DNA from: Roridomyces roridus
Taxonomy: Eukaryota > Basidiomycota > Agaricomycetes > Agaricales > Mycenaceae
Length of the DNA: 64,000 nt
Assembly: GCA_029378245.1 (NCBI GenBank)
Contig: JARKIF010000001.1
Coordinates: 1,550,001-1,614,000, forward strand
Reading direction: 5' to 3'
Within the stretch, counting starts at the first letter, position 1, and each line of letters starts with the position of its first letter. This document shows positions 63,423 through 64,000 of this stretch, piece by piece. Both the position numbers and the translations under genes were made by a program. The notes beneath the pieces are model-generated. The model saw only the letters and a list, made by a program, of their open reading frames with translations. It ran no database searches and was not told the DNA's origin.

Positions 63423-64000
63423 TTACGTCCGCTTGTTGCGCACACGGCGTTCGCTATCGGCGCCTTCCACGCGTTGTCTCTTGGCAGGTGGAGCGTCCAG
63501 CGCAGTATCTTGCAGAGGACGACGATTGCACACTGTCCGCAGAGTCGGACCGTCTGGTGCCTGGCGGTTATCTTCAAGGACCCTCGCGGTTGCCCGCTGG
63601 ATACGTTGGAGCTCTCCAGGGTTCTGGTACCGAGCCGTGTCGTCCTCATTGGCGTCATCGCCGGGCAGGGCTGCAGCGGAGAAAGTCTTGAGCAGATACT
63701 GATGTGCGTCCGCGGCCTCAGAGGCATTGCCATAGTTCACAAGAGTTTGGTGAGTTAGCAGATCAAGTCTCTTGAACTCTGTGCGGACATCTTGGCTCGG
63801 ATGACATTGAATGACTTTCTGGCGGAATGGACGCAAGATGTGGACTGCACTCAGTGATGTGGCACGTGAAATCATGACGTAAGGCAACTCGGTTCCTCGA
63901 CAACTCTCCAGGTCCACAATTATCGCGTCCATCGTTTTGCCTTGTGATTTGTGGGCAGTCATTGTGAATGCGGGCACCAAAGGAAGTTGGGTTCGTTTGA
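63423..64000 (-). CDS. PIF1-like DNA helicase, C-terminal part (runs off the window)
   Basis: Open from the right edge to the stop at 63423. KRTQLPLVPAFTMTAHKSQGKTM is superfamily 1 motif V and LPYVMISRATSLSAVHIL is motif VI of PIF1/RecD-like helicases. The tail is hydrophilic and ends RRVRNKRT. The N-terminal part, with the Walker motifs, lies outside the window. In basidiomycetes such helicases are often part of Helitron-like elements, but no Rep domain can be seen here, so that remains open. It is 163 bp upstream of, and on the same strand as, the interrupted gene. Confidence 0.75.
   Translation of the reverse strand, partial: KRTQLPLVPAFTMTAHKSQGKTMDAIIVDLESCRGTELPYVMISRATSLSAVHILRPFRQKVIQCHPSQDVRTEFKRLDLLTHQTLVNYGNASEAADAHQYLLKTFSAAALPGDDANEDDTARYQNPGELQRIQRATARVLEDNRQAPDGPTLRTVCNRRPLQDTALDAPPAKRQRVEGADSERRVRNKRT

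Noticed and set aside
1..64000. CRISPR arrays, bacterial operons, rRNA genes
   Set aside because: No regularly spaced repeats of that kind, no rRNA-like blocks, and introns throughout show a fungal nuclear sequence.

Overview
The window is nuclear DNA of a filamentous basidiomycete, most likely an Agaricomycete. Genes lie on both strands and are split by many 45-70 nt introns with CTNAC-like branch sites. Typical Agaricomycete families are present: FunK1-type kinase, F-box paralogues, NCS1 permease, GPI-anchored Kre9-like protein and a KDZ transposase. I cannot name the species.

Region 1 (1-31.4 kb) is a compact housekeeping block: complex I 9.5 kDa subunit, SART1/Snu66, a GH13 alpha-amylase, a caspase-like protein, an MFS sugar transporter, the mitochondrial Obg GTPase Mtg2, a GPI-anchored wall protein, a TDP2-like phosphoesterase, protein disulfide isomerase, SQT1/AAMP, a secreted beta-propeller, an NCS1 permease, a second caspase-like protein, a Rho-GEF, RNase H2 subunit A and a GT61 glycosyltransferase. 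Intergenic gaps are often under 110 bp.

Region 2 (31.6-41.8 kb) is a local duplication cluster on the minus strand: two F-box paralogues, two kinase-like paralogues, an unknown gene, and two stranded copies of an F-box gene tail. COQ3 and a FunK1-type kinase follow (42.0-45.7 kb).

Region 3 (46,344-62,098) is the most striking part. It is a single 15.76-kb KDZ-type DNA transposon bounded by imperfect ~89-bp terminal inverted repeats and a perfect 7-bp target duplication (TAAATCT). It carries a KDZ transposase with its acidic catalytic residues intact, a second cysteine-cluster protein, a TET/JBP-like dioxygenase homologue whose metal-binding residues are replaced, a RING-finger protein, a small basic coiled-coil protein, a protein with two RNase H1 N-terminal-like domains, a short unknown gene, and a large acidic repeat protein whose 5' end grew by tandem copying of an exon-plus-intron unit. 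The element sits at the last intron-exon junction of a minus-strand gene. The 5' exons of that gene lie at 62.1-63.3 kb and its last exon at 46.16-46.34 kb. Removing the element and one target copy recreates a normal 57-nt intron and an open frame. Next to the interrupted gene is the C-terminus of a PIF1-like helicase that runs off the right edge.

Several otherwise well-conserved genes (amylase, MTG2, TDP2-like, PDI, GT61, F-box B and others) are broken by single-base indels, some in homopolymers. Unpolished assembly is the simplest explanation, so those genes are annotated as probable intact loci with a frame break noted.
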